Assembly: GCF_002291445.1 (NCBI RefSeq)
Contig: NZ_CP014137.1
Location: 930,001 to 994,000, forward strand
DNA from: Brenneria goodwinii
GTDB lineage: Bacteria; Pseudomonadota; Gammaproteobacteria; Enterobacterales; Enterobacteriaceae
Direction: 5' to 3'
Length of the DNA stretch: 64,000 bases
Shown: positions 34,587 to 43,116 of the stretch, piece by piece
Layout: every line of letters begins with the position of its first letter
How positions within the stretch are numbered: the first letter of the stretch is position 1
Notes under the pieces: generated by a model
Seen by the model: the letters and a program-made list of their open reading frames with translations, nothing else
What the model was told of the DNA's origin: nothing
Database searches by the model: none
Translations under genes and position numbers: made by a program

Positions 34587-35762
34587 ATGACTGATATCGT
34601 CATCGCCAGCGCCGTTCGAACCCCTATAGGCGCGTTTATGGGGAGCTTGAGTTCACTTTCCGCACATGCGCTGGGGGCCATAGCGGTTCGCGAAGCGCTG
34701 CTACGCGCCAATACGCAACCAGATGAGGTGACCGAGGTCATTCTCGGCCAGGTGCTGACCGCCGGTTTGGGGCAAAACGATGCCCGCCAGACCGCCATTG
34801 CCGCCGGGATCCCGCAAGAAAAAACCGCTTTCGGCATTAATCAAGTGTGCGGCTCAGGCTTGCGCGCGGTGGCGCTGGGGTATCAGGCCATCGCGATGGG
34901 CGACGCCGACATCATGCTGGTCGGCGGTCAGGAGAGCATGAGCCAGTCAGCCCATGTATCCCTTTTGCGTAAGGGCCACAAAGTGGGGCCAATCGAGTTG
35001 GTCGATACCATGATCCAGGACGGTCTGACGGATGCGTTCCACGGATATCCGATGGGCGTTACCGCTGAAAACATTGCCAAACAGTGGCGATTGACCCGCC
35101 AACAACAGGATGCTTTTGCCGCGGTTTCGCAGCAAAAAGCGGAAACCGCCATCAAGGAAGGTAAATTTACCGACGAGATCGTCCCGGTGACGGTTTCCGG
35201 CCGGAAGGAGGATGTGGTGGTCGACACCGATGAATTTCCCCGGTTCGGCACCACCGTGGAAACGTTGGCAAAACTCAAACCGGCTTTCACCAAGGACGGT
35301 ACGGTGACTGCGGGCAATGCGTCGGGCATCAATGACGGCGCCGCCGCATTGGTATTGATGACGGCGGAGAATGCCAAAAAGCGCGGTATTACCCCTCTGG
35401 CTCGCATTGTGTCGTGGGGAACCGCCGGCACCGATCCCGCCATCATGGGGACAGGTCCGATTCCCGCCAGTCGATTGGCCTTGAGCAAGGCGCATTGGTC
35501 GGTGGCGGATCTTGATTTGATTGAAGCTAACGAGGCCTTCGCCGCCCAGGCTATGGCCGTCAACCAGGAAATGGGGTGGGACACGGATAAGGTCAATGTC
35601 AATGGCGGCGCTATCGCCCTGGGTCATCCCATCGGCGCATCCGGCGCCCGTATCCTTATCACTTTGGTTCATGAAATGCGCCGGCGCGGAGCGCGCAAGG
35701 GACTGGCCACGCTGTGTATCGGCGGCGGAATGGGAATCGCTATCTGCGTCGAAGCGCTGTGA
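34587..35762 (+). CDS. Acetyl-CoA C-acetyltransferase (thiolase)
   Basis: A 391-residue biosynthetic-type thiolase. The catalytic residues are Cys88 in NQVCGSGLRAV, His347 in ALGHPIGASGARI and Cys377 in LCIGGGMGIA, matching the classic positions of short-chain thiolases. It would cleave acetoacetyl-CoA to two acetyl-CoA at the end of the pathway. ATG 34587 is preceded by GGAGG. The gene is 107 bases after fixX. Confidence 0.92.
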   Translation: MTDIVIASAVRTPIGAFMGSLSSLSAHALGAIAVREALLRANTQPDEVTEVILGQVLTAGLGQNDARQTAIAAGIPQEKTAFGINQVCGSGLRAVALGYQAIAMGDADIMLVGGQESMSQSAHVSLLRKGHKVGPIELVDTMIQDGLTDAFHGYPMGVTAENIAKQWRLTRQQQDAFAAVSQQKAETAIKEGKFTDEIVPVTVSGRKEDVVVDTDEFPRFGTTVETLAKLKPAFTKDGTVTAGNASGINDGAAALVLMTAENAKKRGITPLARIVSWGTAGTDPAIMGTGPIPASRLALSKAHWSVADLDLIEANEAFAAQAMAVNQEMGWDTDKVNVNGGAIALGHPIGASGARILITLVHEMRRRGARKGLATLCIGGGMGIAICVEAL

Positions 35763-35958
35763 TTGCAGCGCTACGCCATGGTCGCCCGACGGTCAATTAC
35801 AACAAAATGAATAAATACGGTGTGTTGGGTGAATAGCGGTTGTGCTTGATATCCGCGCGCGTCATACAGCGTCAATTTCCGTTGCCGTTGATGACCAAAA
35901 ATGATGCGGAATATGAAACGCCGCCACAGTTGGTGGCGGACGATGGGAGAGTCTATTC
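35763..35958. other. Intergenic gap within the 4-hydroxybutyrate operon
   Basis: About 196 bases without a gene between thiolase and 3-hydroxyacyl-CoA dehydrogenase. No obvious terminator; a secondary promoter is possible. Confidence 0.3.
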
Positions 35959-36873
35959 ATGACACACATAAGCAATTCCTCCATAGCATTAAACGCGGCG
36001 CATATTCGCTCTATCGGCGTTATCGGCGCGGGGCAGATGGGCAGCGGCATTGCCCAGGTAGCGGCCGTCAGCGGCTTTCAGGTACGGTTGCTGGACATCA
36101 GCGAAGACGCGATTAAAAAGGGAATGGATTCCATTGCCAAAGGCCTTGAAAAACAGGTCGGCCTCGGTAAATTGCCGCCCGAAGCCAAAACAGCGGCGCT
36201 GGCCGGGATCGCGACCGGTACCGACTACGACATTTTCTCTGATACCGATTTGGTGATCGAGGCGGCGTCAGAAAATGAAAGCATCAAAAAAGCGATCTTC
36301 GGCAAACTTTGTTTGGTGCTGCGGCCCGACGCGCTCATTGCTTCGAACACCTCCTCGCTGTCGATCACTCGTCTGGCATCGGCAACCGATCGCCCCGGTC
36401 AATTCATCGGCCTGCACTTTATGAATCCCGTTCCGGTGATGACGTTAGTCGAGCTCATCCGCGGTATCGCCACCACCCCGGCAACCTACTCCGTCATCCT
36501 CGACCTGGTCGGCCGATTGGGCAAGACGGCCGTCAGCGCCGAAGATTTTCCCGGATTCATCGTCAATCGCATTTTGCTGCTGATGATTAATGAGGCGATC
36601 TACGCCCTCTATGAGGGCGTTGGATCGGTCATCAACATCGACAATGCCATGAAACTGGGGGCCAACCAACCGATGGGGCCTCTCGAATTGGCTGACTTCA
36701 TTGGTCTTGATACATGTCTGGCGATTATGCAGGTGTTGAATCACGGATTCGCCGACAGCAAATATCGCCCATGCCCGTTGCTGGTAAAATATGTCGAGGC
36801 CGGTTGGCTCGGACGCAAAACGGGGCGCGGTTTTTATGACTATTCCGGCGAAAAGCCGCAACCGACACGCTGA
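35959..36873 (+). CDS. 3-Hydroxybutyryl-CoA dehydrogenase
   Basis: A 304-residue protein with the NAD motif GVIGAGQMGSGIAQ near residue 20, SNTSSLSITRLA and GLHFMNPVPVMTLVE (catalytic Ser and His), and the C-terminal helical dimer domain with NAMKLGANQPMGPLELADFIGLD. It oxidises 3-hydroxybutyryl-CoA to acetoacetyl-CoA. It completes the crotonyl-CoA to acetyl-CoA part of the pathway together with the crotonase and thiolase next to it. Confidence 0.92.
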   Translation: MTHISNSSIALNAAHIRSIGVIGAGQMGSGIAQVAAVSGFQVRLLDISEDAIKKGMDSIAKGLEKQVGLGKLPPEAKTAALAGIATGTDYDIFSDTDLVIEAASENESIKKAIFGKLCLVLRPDALIASNTSSLSITRLASATDRPGQFIGLHFMNPVPVMTLVELIRGIATTPATYSVILDLVGRLGKTAVSAEDFPGFIVNRILLLMINEAIYALYEGVGSVINIDNAMKLGANQPMGPLELADFIGLDTCLAIMQVLNHGFADSKYRPCPLLVKYVEAGWLGRKTGRGFYDYSGEKPQPTR

Positions 36874-36911
36874 ATATTACCTATCAACAATAGCAATAGA
36901 GAAGTCATGCT

Positions 36912-37715
36912 ATGAACTACGAGAATCTAATTGTTGAAATCAAAGGTCATGTCGCTCTAATCAGGTTAAATCGGCCAAAGGCGCTGAATGCCCTGTCGAG
37001 CGGCCTCATTGCAGAATTAGTCAAGGTGCTCGACGGCGTCGAAGCGGATGACGAGATCGGCGCCATTGTCATTACCGGCAACGAAAAAGCCTTCGCCGCC
37101 GGCGCAGACATCAAAGAGATGATGGGGAAAACGTTCACCGAATGTTATCTTTCTGATTATATTACAAAATGCAATGACCAAGGCCGCGTCATCGAAGGGT
37201 GGGACGCCATCTCCAAAGTGAGAAAGCCGGTCATCGCCGCCGTAGCCGGATATGCGCTTGGCGGCGGCTGTGAGATGGCAATGATGTGTGATTTCATTCT
37301 GGCTGCCGACACCGCCAAATTCGGACAACCGGAAATCACGCTGGGCATCATCCCAGGGAGCGGCGGCACCCAACGTCTGACCCGTTTTATCGGCAAATCC
37401 AAAGCCATGGAGATGGTGCTTACCGGCCGGATGATGGGCGCGGACGAGGCGGAGCGTTGCGGATTGGTCAGCCGCGTTGTCCCCGCCGACGAATTGCTTG
37501 ATGAAGCGCTCTCCGTTGCCGAATGCATCGCATCGAAGAGTCGCCCGTCGGTGCTTATCGCGAAAGAATCGGTTAATCGCGCCTACGAAACCACTCTGGC
37601 CGAAGGTTTGCGCTTCGAAAGACGCATGTTTCATGCCCTGTTCGCTACCGAGGATCAAACGGAGGGGATGGCCGCTTTCGCGGAAAAGCGCCGGCCAAAC
37701 TTCAAGAATAAGTGA
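36912..37715 (+). CDS. Enoyl-CoA hydratase (crotonase family)
   Basis: A 267-residue crotonase with the oxyanion-hole segment FAAGADIKEM and the two catalytic acids Glu121 (GGGCEMAMMCD) and Glu141 (GQPEITLGIIPGSGG), 20 residues apart as in classical enoyl-CoA hydratase. It would hydrate crotonyl-CoA, the dehydratase product, to 3-hydroxybutyryl-CoA. GAGAAG precedes the ATG. It is the last gene of the operon; the next gene is on the other strand. Confidence 0.92.
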   Translation: MNYENLIVEIKGHVALIRLNRPKALNALSSGLIAELVKVLDGVEADDEIGAIVITGNEKAFAAGADIKEMMGKTFTECYLSDYITKCNDQGRVIEGWDAISKVRKPVIAAVAGYALGGGCEMAMMCDFILAADTAKFGQPEITLGIIPGSGGTQRLTRFIGKSKAMEMVLTGRMMGADEAERCGLVSRVVPADELLDEALSVAECIASKSRPSVLIAKESVNRAYETTLAEGLRFERRMFHALFATEDQTEGMAAFAEKRRPNFKNK

Positions 37716-37803
37716 TCATTGAATTATTGCGCAGTGACGGCGTGCGCGATGGCCGCAAGAGCCAGTGGATCAAACCCTGGAGGCAAACAACGTCTGGCCC
37801 GGA

Positions 37804-38406
37804 TCAATTATCCGCTGGCGTATTCAATGCTTTCATCGCGGTTTCCACGATGCCGAGAAGTTCGCCGCGTTCGGCGCCGTCTTGGGCCTGAAGGGAAATG
37901 CCCAGGATGATGGTGGCGAAATAGACGGCCAGTCGTTCGCTATCGGTATCGGCGGCGAGTTCGCCGTCTGCGACCCCGCGTTCAAGCCGCTGGGCGATCA
38001 GCCGTGCCGTATGGCGCCGTAGCTCGCGCATGTGATCGCGCAAAGGGGCATGCTGTTGCTGGCAGTTGACCAGCCCCAGGCTGACCAAACAGCCGCCCGA
38101 AGAGGGACTGGACAGCGCGGTGTCCAGGCTCGCCAGCAGCATGGCCTTGACGGCATCGCGTACGTTGCCGGTCTCGGCAAGCGCCTTCATGCTGGCCGAG
38201 CCGGCCGTCGAGAGATAAAGCTCGAGCGCCTCTCGGTACAGCGCTTCCTTGGAGCCGAAGGCGGCATAGAAGCTGGGCGGGTTGATGCCGATGGCGGCCA
38301 TCAGTTCGGAAAGCTGGGCGGCCTCATAGCCTTTAGCCCAGAAAATCTCCATCGCGCGTTGCAGAGCGGTATCGCGATCGAAGCTGCGGGGGCGTCCACG
38401 CGCCAT
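37804..38406 (-). CDS. TetR-family transcriptional regulator
   Basis: A 200-residue TetR protein with the N-terminal helix-turn-helix ALQRAMEIFWAKGYEAAQLSELMAAIGINPPSFYAAFGSKEALY. The C-terminal ligand domain is of the TetR_C group seen beside small oxidoreductases and SnoaL proteins. It is divergent from the SnoaL-like gene, with an operator-like palindrome (38470-38485) in the 95 bases between. It probably represses that gene and itself. Confidence 0.88.
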   Translation of the reverse strand: MARGRPRSFDRDTALQRAMEIFWAKGYEAAQLSELMAAIGINPPSFYAAFGSKEALYREALELYLSTAGSASMKALAETGNVRDAVKAMLLASLDTALSSPSSGGCLVSLGLVNCQQQHAPLRDHMRELRRHTARLIAQRLERGVADGELAADTDSERLAVYFATIILGISLQAQDGAERGELLGIVETAMKALNTPADN

Positions 38407-38441
38407 ATGGTTTCCTTTTTGTAAAAGTGACTACATAATTA

Positions 38442-38485
38442 TTGACGACGCTTGCGCGTTTGCTAATATTGTAATCCTTATTACA
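38442..38485 (+). promoter_or_regulatory. Sigma-70 promoter with overlapping TetR-type operator
   Basis: TTGACG (38442-38447) and TAATAT (38464-38469) are 16 bases apart and point to the gene at 38502. Directly after the -10 box lies the perfect palindrome TGTAAT-CCTT-ATTACA (38470-38485), placed to block transcription initiation. The regulator at 37804 is the likely ligand. Confidence 0.65.
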
Positions 38486-38501
38486 TAAATGGAGCAAGCG
38501 C

Positions 38502-39365
38502 ATGTCTGACCTTTCCGAGGCCCGTATTGAAACCGTTCGCCGCTACTTTCGCGAAGTGGATGCGAAGTCCCCCGCGTTGCTGGATTTATTCACCGATGAT
38601 GTCGAGTTCTTTTTCCCCAAGTTCGGCGTGATGCGCGGCAAGGCTGCGCTTGCCCGGTTTGCGGCGCGCATCGCCAAAGACGCGGCGCAGCTGAACCACG
38701 ACATTGACGGGTTGGTCTTCACCGTCGACGGCAATCGCATCGCCGTGGAGGGTCGCGAGTGGGGCGTGACGGCGGATGGCCGGGCGTGGCCCGATGGCGA
38801 GATTTCGCAAGGGCGCTTCGCCAATGTCTTCGAGTTTGACGGCGCGCTGATCAAGCGAACCTTCATCTACGTCGATCCCGATTTCACCAGCGAGGACCGC
38901 CGGCGTGTGGCGCTGTATCACGGCGAGTCTCCCTTCGCGACGCCACGCGAGATTGCTTCACTGTACTTCGAACGATGGGCGGCGCTGTGGGCCACGCCGG
39001 ACGATCCGCAGGCGTTGGCGGCGATCCTCGAACTGTTTGCCGAGGACGTGGACTGGGACATCCCCGGAGATCTGGACGCGGTGCCGTGGATCGGCCCGCG
39101 CCGCGATCGCCAGGCGGTGGGCGCTTTCCATACGGAACTTGCCGCGCAGATCGCGCCGGAACGATTCGAGGTGCGGCGAATCCTGGCTGACGACGAGGAA
39201 GCGGTGGCGGTCGGCGAACTGGCTTCCCGGGTCAAGGCCACCGGCCTGCGTATCACCTCGCCCTTTGCCTTCGTACTGACGGTTCGCGATGGCAGGATCG
39301 TCCGTTACCGCTTGCTGGAGGACAGCCACGCCGTTGCTGTTGCGGCATCGGGGCAGAACGCCTAG
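38502..39365 (+). CDS. Protein with two SnoaL/NTF2-like domains
   Basis: A 287-residue protein made of two similar alpha+beta halves. The first is residues 5-135 (YFREVDAKSPALLDLFTDDVEFFFPKFG) and the second residues 145-280 (YFERWAALWATPDDPQALAAILELFAEDVDWDIPGD). Such folds serve as ketosteroid isomerase-like enzymes, hydrolases or binding proteins; no catalytic set can be singled out here. GGAG precedes the ATG. It is regulated most likely by the divergent TetR protein and looks unrelated to the neighbouring operons. Confidence 0.75.
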   Translation: MSDLSEARIETVRRYFREVDAKSPALLDLFTDDVEFFFPKFGVMRGKAALARFAARIAKDAAQLNHDIDGLVFTVDGNRIAVEGREWGVTADGRAWPDGEISQGRFANVFEFDGALIKRTFIYVDPDFTSEDRRRVALYHGESPFATPREIASLYFERWAALWATPDDPQALAAILELFAEDVDWDIPGDLDAVPWIGPRRDRQAVGAFHTELAAQIAPERFEVRRILADDEEAVAVGELASRVKATGLRITSPFAFVLTVRDGRIVRYRLLEDSHAVAVAASGQNA

Positions 39366-39503
39366 ACGACGCTTTCCTTCCTACCTGTCCTCGCCTCATT
39401 GGCAATGGATGCATACCGGCCGCTGCAGTCTCAGGGCGGCTTATCCGTTTTATGATTCAGGTCTTAACCCTGTGCGGATAAATATGGCATACTTGCATGA
39501 AGT

Positions 39504-39520
39504 AACTGAACTGTTTAGTT
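39504..39520. promoter_or_regulatory. Operator-like palindrome before the second TetR gene
   Basis: AACTGAACTGTTTAGTT is an imperfect 17-base palindrome of the size recognised by AcrR-type repressors. It lies 50 bases before the regulator at 39571, suggesting autoregulation. Confidence 0.45.
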
Positions 39521-39570
39521 ATTTTGGCAATTACCGGCATCCGTGAGTTCAGTAACACGAAGGGGAGTGT

Positions 39571-40203
39571 ATGAGAGTATTAACAGAAGAGCGGCGACAG
39601 GCCATCATTACCGCAGCGGCGCAGCTTTTTCAGGAGATCGGTTATGAACGTGCGTCGATGGATGCCGTCGCCAGACGCGTGGGGGGCTCGAAAGCAACCC
39701 TTTATAACTATTTTACCTCGAAAGAGGAGCTTTTTGAAACGGTCGTACGTCTCTACAGCGCTCGTTTTATGACGGATGCGGCGGCTTCACTGACGGAGCC
39801 CGGTTTTGAGTCGCTTTCCCTGGAGCAAAAACTTACCCGATTTGGTGAGCATATGCTTCAGGTTCTCACCGGTAATAACCAGGCGTTGCAGATATACCGG
39901 GTCGTGGTAGGAGAGGCCGGACATTCCGATATCGGTACTTTGTTTCGCGAGTCCGGCATCCGGCAGAGTATGGAAAAACTGGCGCAGGTGATGGCCAACG
40001 CGATACAAAAAGGGGAACTGGGGGATGGGGATCCGATGTACCGCGCAATGCAGTTCGCCACCCTGGTAAAAGCCGAGACCGAGGCTTTACTCTTTCAGCG
40101 TGAATTGCCGCGATATACCCCGGCGCAGATCCGGCAAATGGTCAGGAACGGCGTCCAGTTGTTCCTCTATGGCGCGGTACCGCGGGCAGACGGCAAGAAC
40201 TAG
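39571..40203 (+). CDS. TetR/AcrR-family transcriptional regulator
   Basis: A 210-residue regulator with RRQAIITAAAQLFQEIGYERASMDAVARRVGGSKATLYNYFTSKEELF as DNA-binding domain and a C-terminal domain of the TetR_C_AefR type (VVVGEAGHSDIGTLFRESG). GGGGAG precedes the ATG. It is convergent with the minus-strand Pqi-type operon and may control it or the outer-membrane genes further on. Confidence 0.87.
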   Translation: MRVLTEERRQAIITAAAQLFQEIGYERASMDAVARRVGGSKATLYNYFTSKEELFETVVRLYSARFMTDAAASLTEPGFESLSLEQKLTRFGEHMLQVLTGNNQALQIYRVVVGEAGHSDIGTLFRESGIRQSMEKLAQVMANAIQKGELGDGDPMYRAMQFATLVKAETEALLFQRELPRYTPAQIRQMVRNGVQLFLYGAVPRADGKN

Positions 40204-40247
40204 TTCAGTACCGCACCGGATGTCATTTAAGGGATTTATCCATGTGC

Positions 40248-40853
40248 TCAGCGTGGACAGGTTTCAGCGCCTGCCGCCGACCACCGTGTTGCGGTGGTCG
40301 CAATCTGAATAGCCATCCGCGCCAGGAGATCCTGCCAGGCGGTAAACAGCTGCGTATAATCACCCGCCGCATTTTGTGTAAACTGGCTGCTGCATACGAT
40401 CCGGCTTCGTTGCCCTGCGCGTCGGGTCGACAGGCTCCAGGTCGCCTCAAGGATGGCGGCATGTCCCGGCCAACTATCAAAGCGTCTGATCTGCACCAGT
40501 ATTCGCACCACCGGCTTATCCTCTTCGCGGGCCAGCCCGGAGACATCCTGCGTTCCCAAGCGTTGTGTGATTTGCGTCGACAATGCCGTCTGGAGTTCGT
40601 CGCTCAATGGGCTTAGCCAGCGGTCATTGTCGAGTACGGTAACACTGCTGTCTCCCCCTCTGAGCACCACATTCTGTCTATCCAACTGCGCCGGCACCCC
40701 GACAGGGAGCATTTCAATCACAAAAGGCGCCGGCGTGGCGGGGCCGCTTAGCGGGGTGGGGCTGACCAGCGTATGATAGCGGACCTGCGGTGATGAGCAG
40801 GCCGCCAGAGACAGCATTACGCTGATGACCAGAGGCCGTAGCGTGATCCTCAT
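40248..40853 (-). CDS. PqiC-like lipoprotein
   Basis: A 201-residue protein with a lipoprotein signal ending in SLAACSS (Cys19). It belongs to the ABC-type auxiliary lipoprotein family (PqiC/YmbA). The central PVGVPAQLDRQNVVLR and DNDRWLSPLSDELQTALSTQITQRLG segments are typical. In the Pqi system it sits in the outer membrane and receives the periplasmic PqiB needle. Its start overlaps the stop of the pqiB-like gene. Confidence 0.85.
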   Translation of the reverse strand: MRITLRPLVISVMLSLAACSSPQVRYHTLVSPTPLSGPATPAPFVIEMLPVGVPAQLDRQNVVLRGGDSSVTVLDNDRWLSPLSDELQTALSTQITQRLGTQDVSGLAREEDKPVVRILVQIRRFDSWPGHAAILEATWSLSTRRAGQRSRIVCSSQFTQNAAGDYTQLFTAWQDLLARMAIQIATTATRWSAAGAETCPR

Positions 40854-42499
40854 CAGTGTTTTCCTCCAGTAGAAACTGGCCGTGAACCGTCAGTTTCTGG
40901 TATGGCTGAGTCTGCAGGCCGTCCCTGCAATAAGGACTCAGGGTGGCGACCGAGCTGGTCGCTCAGGCTGCGTACGGCGCGCAGGGTGCGGGTCGCTTCC
41001 TGGAGCGTCTGCATGAAATTAATCAATAAGGGTGAATCTTCCGCCAGCAGATCCTGGGCATTTTCCGTGGTCTTCTGTGTTTGTTTCATCAGGCTGTTGG
41101 CGGCAGGCAACGTCTGGTTGTTAACCGTCCTGAGCGTTTTACTGAGTTCCCCCAGGCTGTTGTTCAGATTATTGCCGATGGATTCCAGCGGCATTTTATT
41201 GATTTTCGTGACTATTCCGGCCATCTGTTCCTGAATTTTGTCGAGCCCGCCGTTGACGGTCGGCAGGCGCAGCGGATGATCGGTTATGTCAAATGCCGCT
41301 TTGGGCGCGTCAGGAACAAAATCGATAGAGATATACAGCTGTCCGGTCAGGAGGTTGCGGGATGCCGCGCGAGCGCGCAGGCCATGCGCGACCAAATCGC
41401 GGGTGAAAATAGCCGTCTCATGGGCAACATTGTCTGCGGTGGTTTTTGGCAGCTTCTCCAGCACGTGGCCCATGCGGGATGGATAAATCTCAATGCCCAC
41501 TATGGTTGGGAAGCGATAGCCGTCCGGGTTATAGTCCAGACTGACGGAAACCACTCTGCCGATTTTTACACTGGAGAATTCCACCGGAGCCCCGACGGCT
41601 AGGCCATGTACGGCGCTTTCAAAACGCAGTTGGAAAGGTAAGGCGGGGCCGTCGGCCGGCGCCATTGCGCTATCCCGGTCGGGCGCCAGGGTAAATGTAG
41701 CCGGTTGCTTTTCTGCCGGGGCTAAACCTGTTTCCGGCGTGGCGAAGGCGATACCGCCGGCAATGATGGCGGCGACGGTCTGGGTTTTTAAATGAAAACC
41801 GTCGCCTCCCACGGAAAGATCAACCCCGCTGACATTCCAAAAGCGGGAATCTGAGGTGACTAGCCGATCGTAAGGGGCTTCGATAAATACCCGCAGCTCC
41901 ACGCCTTTACCGTCTTCACGCAGCCGATAGGAGGCAACCCGCCCCACCTGAACCCGGCGGTAGTAAACCGGTGAACCGGTATCCAGCGAGCCAAGATCGT
42001 CAGTCTCGATGATATACTGGCTGCCCGGCGTATCACTGATGATGGCCGGCGCGATTTCAAGGCCGGTAAATTCCATGCGGGTGTCGGACGCACCGCCCCG
42101 ATCCACTGCGATATACGCACCGGAAAGCAGAGTGTCGATACCACTGACGCCGCTGACGCCTATTCGCGGTCGGACAACCCAGAAACGCGTGTCGGAACGG
42201 GTCAGATTCTGTGCGTTTTTTGCCAGTTGCACTCTGACCAGCACCTGTGAGTCATCGGGGCTGAGGGTGATGTCCTTCACCAGTCCGACCGTGACGTCTT
42301 TGTATTTGACGGCGGTTTTTTCGGTTTCCAGTCCGGATGCGCTGCGAAAGGCGATGGTAATTTCAGGCCCGGCGGACAGCCGGGTCTGAACCAGCATTGA
42401 AACGGCAATCAGCAGCGCAATGGCAGGAACCAGCCAGATAAGGGCATGACGCCAGTGCCGGTGCGTCAGGAGCGGATCGCCAGGTTGCCAACCTTTCAT
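40853..42499 (-). CDS. PqiB-like MCE-domain protein
   Basis: A 548-residue protein with one N-terminal transmembrane helix (HALIWLVPAIALLIAVSMLV) and three MCE domains starting with ITIAFRSASGLETEKTAVKYKDVTVG. A C-terminal helical region (residues 430-520) can build a needle across the periplasm. Known PqiB moves lipids between inner and outer membranes. The start overlaps the preceding PqiA-domain gene (ATGA). Confidence 0.88.
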   Translation of the reverse strand: MKGWQPGDPLLTHRHWRHALIWLVPAIALLIAVSMLVQTRLSAGPEITIAFRSASGLETEKTAVKYKDVTVGLVKDITLSPDDSQVLVRVQLAKNAQNLTRSDTRFWVVRPRIGVSGVSGIDTLLSGAYIAVDRGGASDTRMEFTGLEIAPAIISDTPGSQYIIETDDLGSLDTGSPVYYRRVQVGRVASYRLREDGKGVELRVFIEAPYDRLVTSDSRFWNVSGVDLSVGGDGFHLKTQTVAAIIAGGIAFATPETGLAPAEKQPATFTLAPDRDSAMAPADGPALPFQLRFESAVHGLAVGAPVEFSSVKIGRVVSVSLDYNPDGYRFPTIVGIEIYPSRMGHVLEKLPKTTADNVAHETAIFTRDLVAHGLRARAASRNLLTGQLYISIDFVPDAPKAAFDITDHPLRLPTVNGGLDKIQEQMAGIVTKINKMPLESIGNNLNNSLGELSKTLRTVNNQTLPAANSLMKQTQKTTENAQDLLAEDSPLLINFMQTLQEATRTLRAVRSLSDQLGRHPESLLQGRPADSAIPETDGSRPVSTGGKH

Positions 42500-43116
42500 T
42501 CATCACCTTCCCAGATTAATTTTGGATCAAAACTCAGAGCCGACAGCATGGTCAGTATGACCACCAACGCGAAGAACAGAATGCCGGCCCGAGGTTCGGC
42601 TTGGCTTAGCGAATGGAACCGGACCAATCCGCAGACCACCGCCACGACCACCACATCCAGCATGGACCAGCAGCCGATCCACTCGGTGATGCGATACAGA
42701 CGGGTGCGTTCACGCCGGGCCCAGGAACTTTTACGGCCAGCGGTGACCAGCAGTATGCTCAGTGACAGAAATTTCATACAGGGGATCACCACGCTGGCGA
42801 TAAAGATAATGGCGGCGATGCCGTATGAGCCGCTGCGCCAGAATTCGAGCACGCCCGACAGAATGGTGCTTTCACTGCCCCGGCCGAACAGGCTGGTGTA
42901 CATCACCGGCAGGACGTTAGCGGGAATATAAAGAATCATGGCGGCAGCCAGCAGCGCCCAGGCGCTATTGAGTTTTTTCGCCTGTCCGCCATCCAAAGGG
43001 GAGTGGCAGCGCGGGCAATGTCGGGTCTCGCCCGCATGGGGTTGCGCGTCACAGACCAGCCCGCAGAGCGGGCAGCCGCGAACCTGTATTTGACGGGCAA
43101 AAGGGGGGTTATTCAT
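42496..43116 (-). CDS. PqiA-like membrane protein, second domain as a separate protein
   Basis: A 206-residue inner-membrane protein with an N-terminal zinc-ribbon-like set (CPLCGLVC and CPRCHSPL) and four predicted helices ending in a PqiA/LetA domain (IPANVLPVMYTSLFG, TEWIGCWSMLDVVVVA). E. coli PqiA and YebS contain two such domains in one chain; here each is a separate gene. ATG 43116 is the start that fits the domain; the longer frame has no family sequence. It overlaps the upstream half by 8 bases. Confidence 0.82.
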   Translation of the reverse strand: MNNPPFARQIQVRGCPLCGLVCDAQPHAGETRHCPRCHSPLDGGQAKKLNSAWALLAAAMILYIPANVLPVMYTSLFGRGSESTILSGVLEFWRSGSYGIAAIIFIASVVIPCMKFLSLSILLVTAGRKSSWARRERTRLYRITEWIGCWSMLDVVVVAVVCGLVRFHSLSQAEPRAGILFFALVVILTMLSALSFDPKLIWEGDE

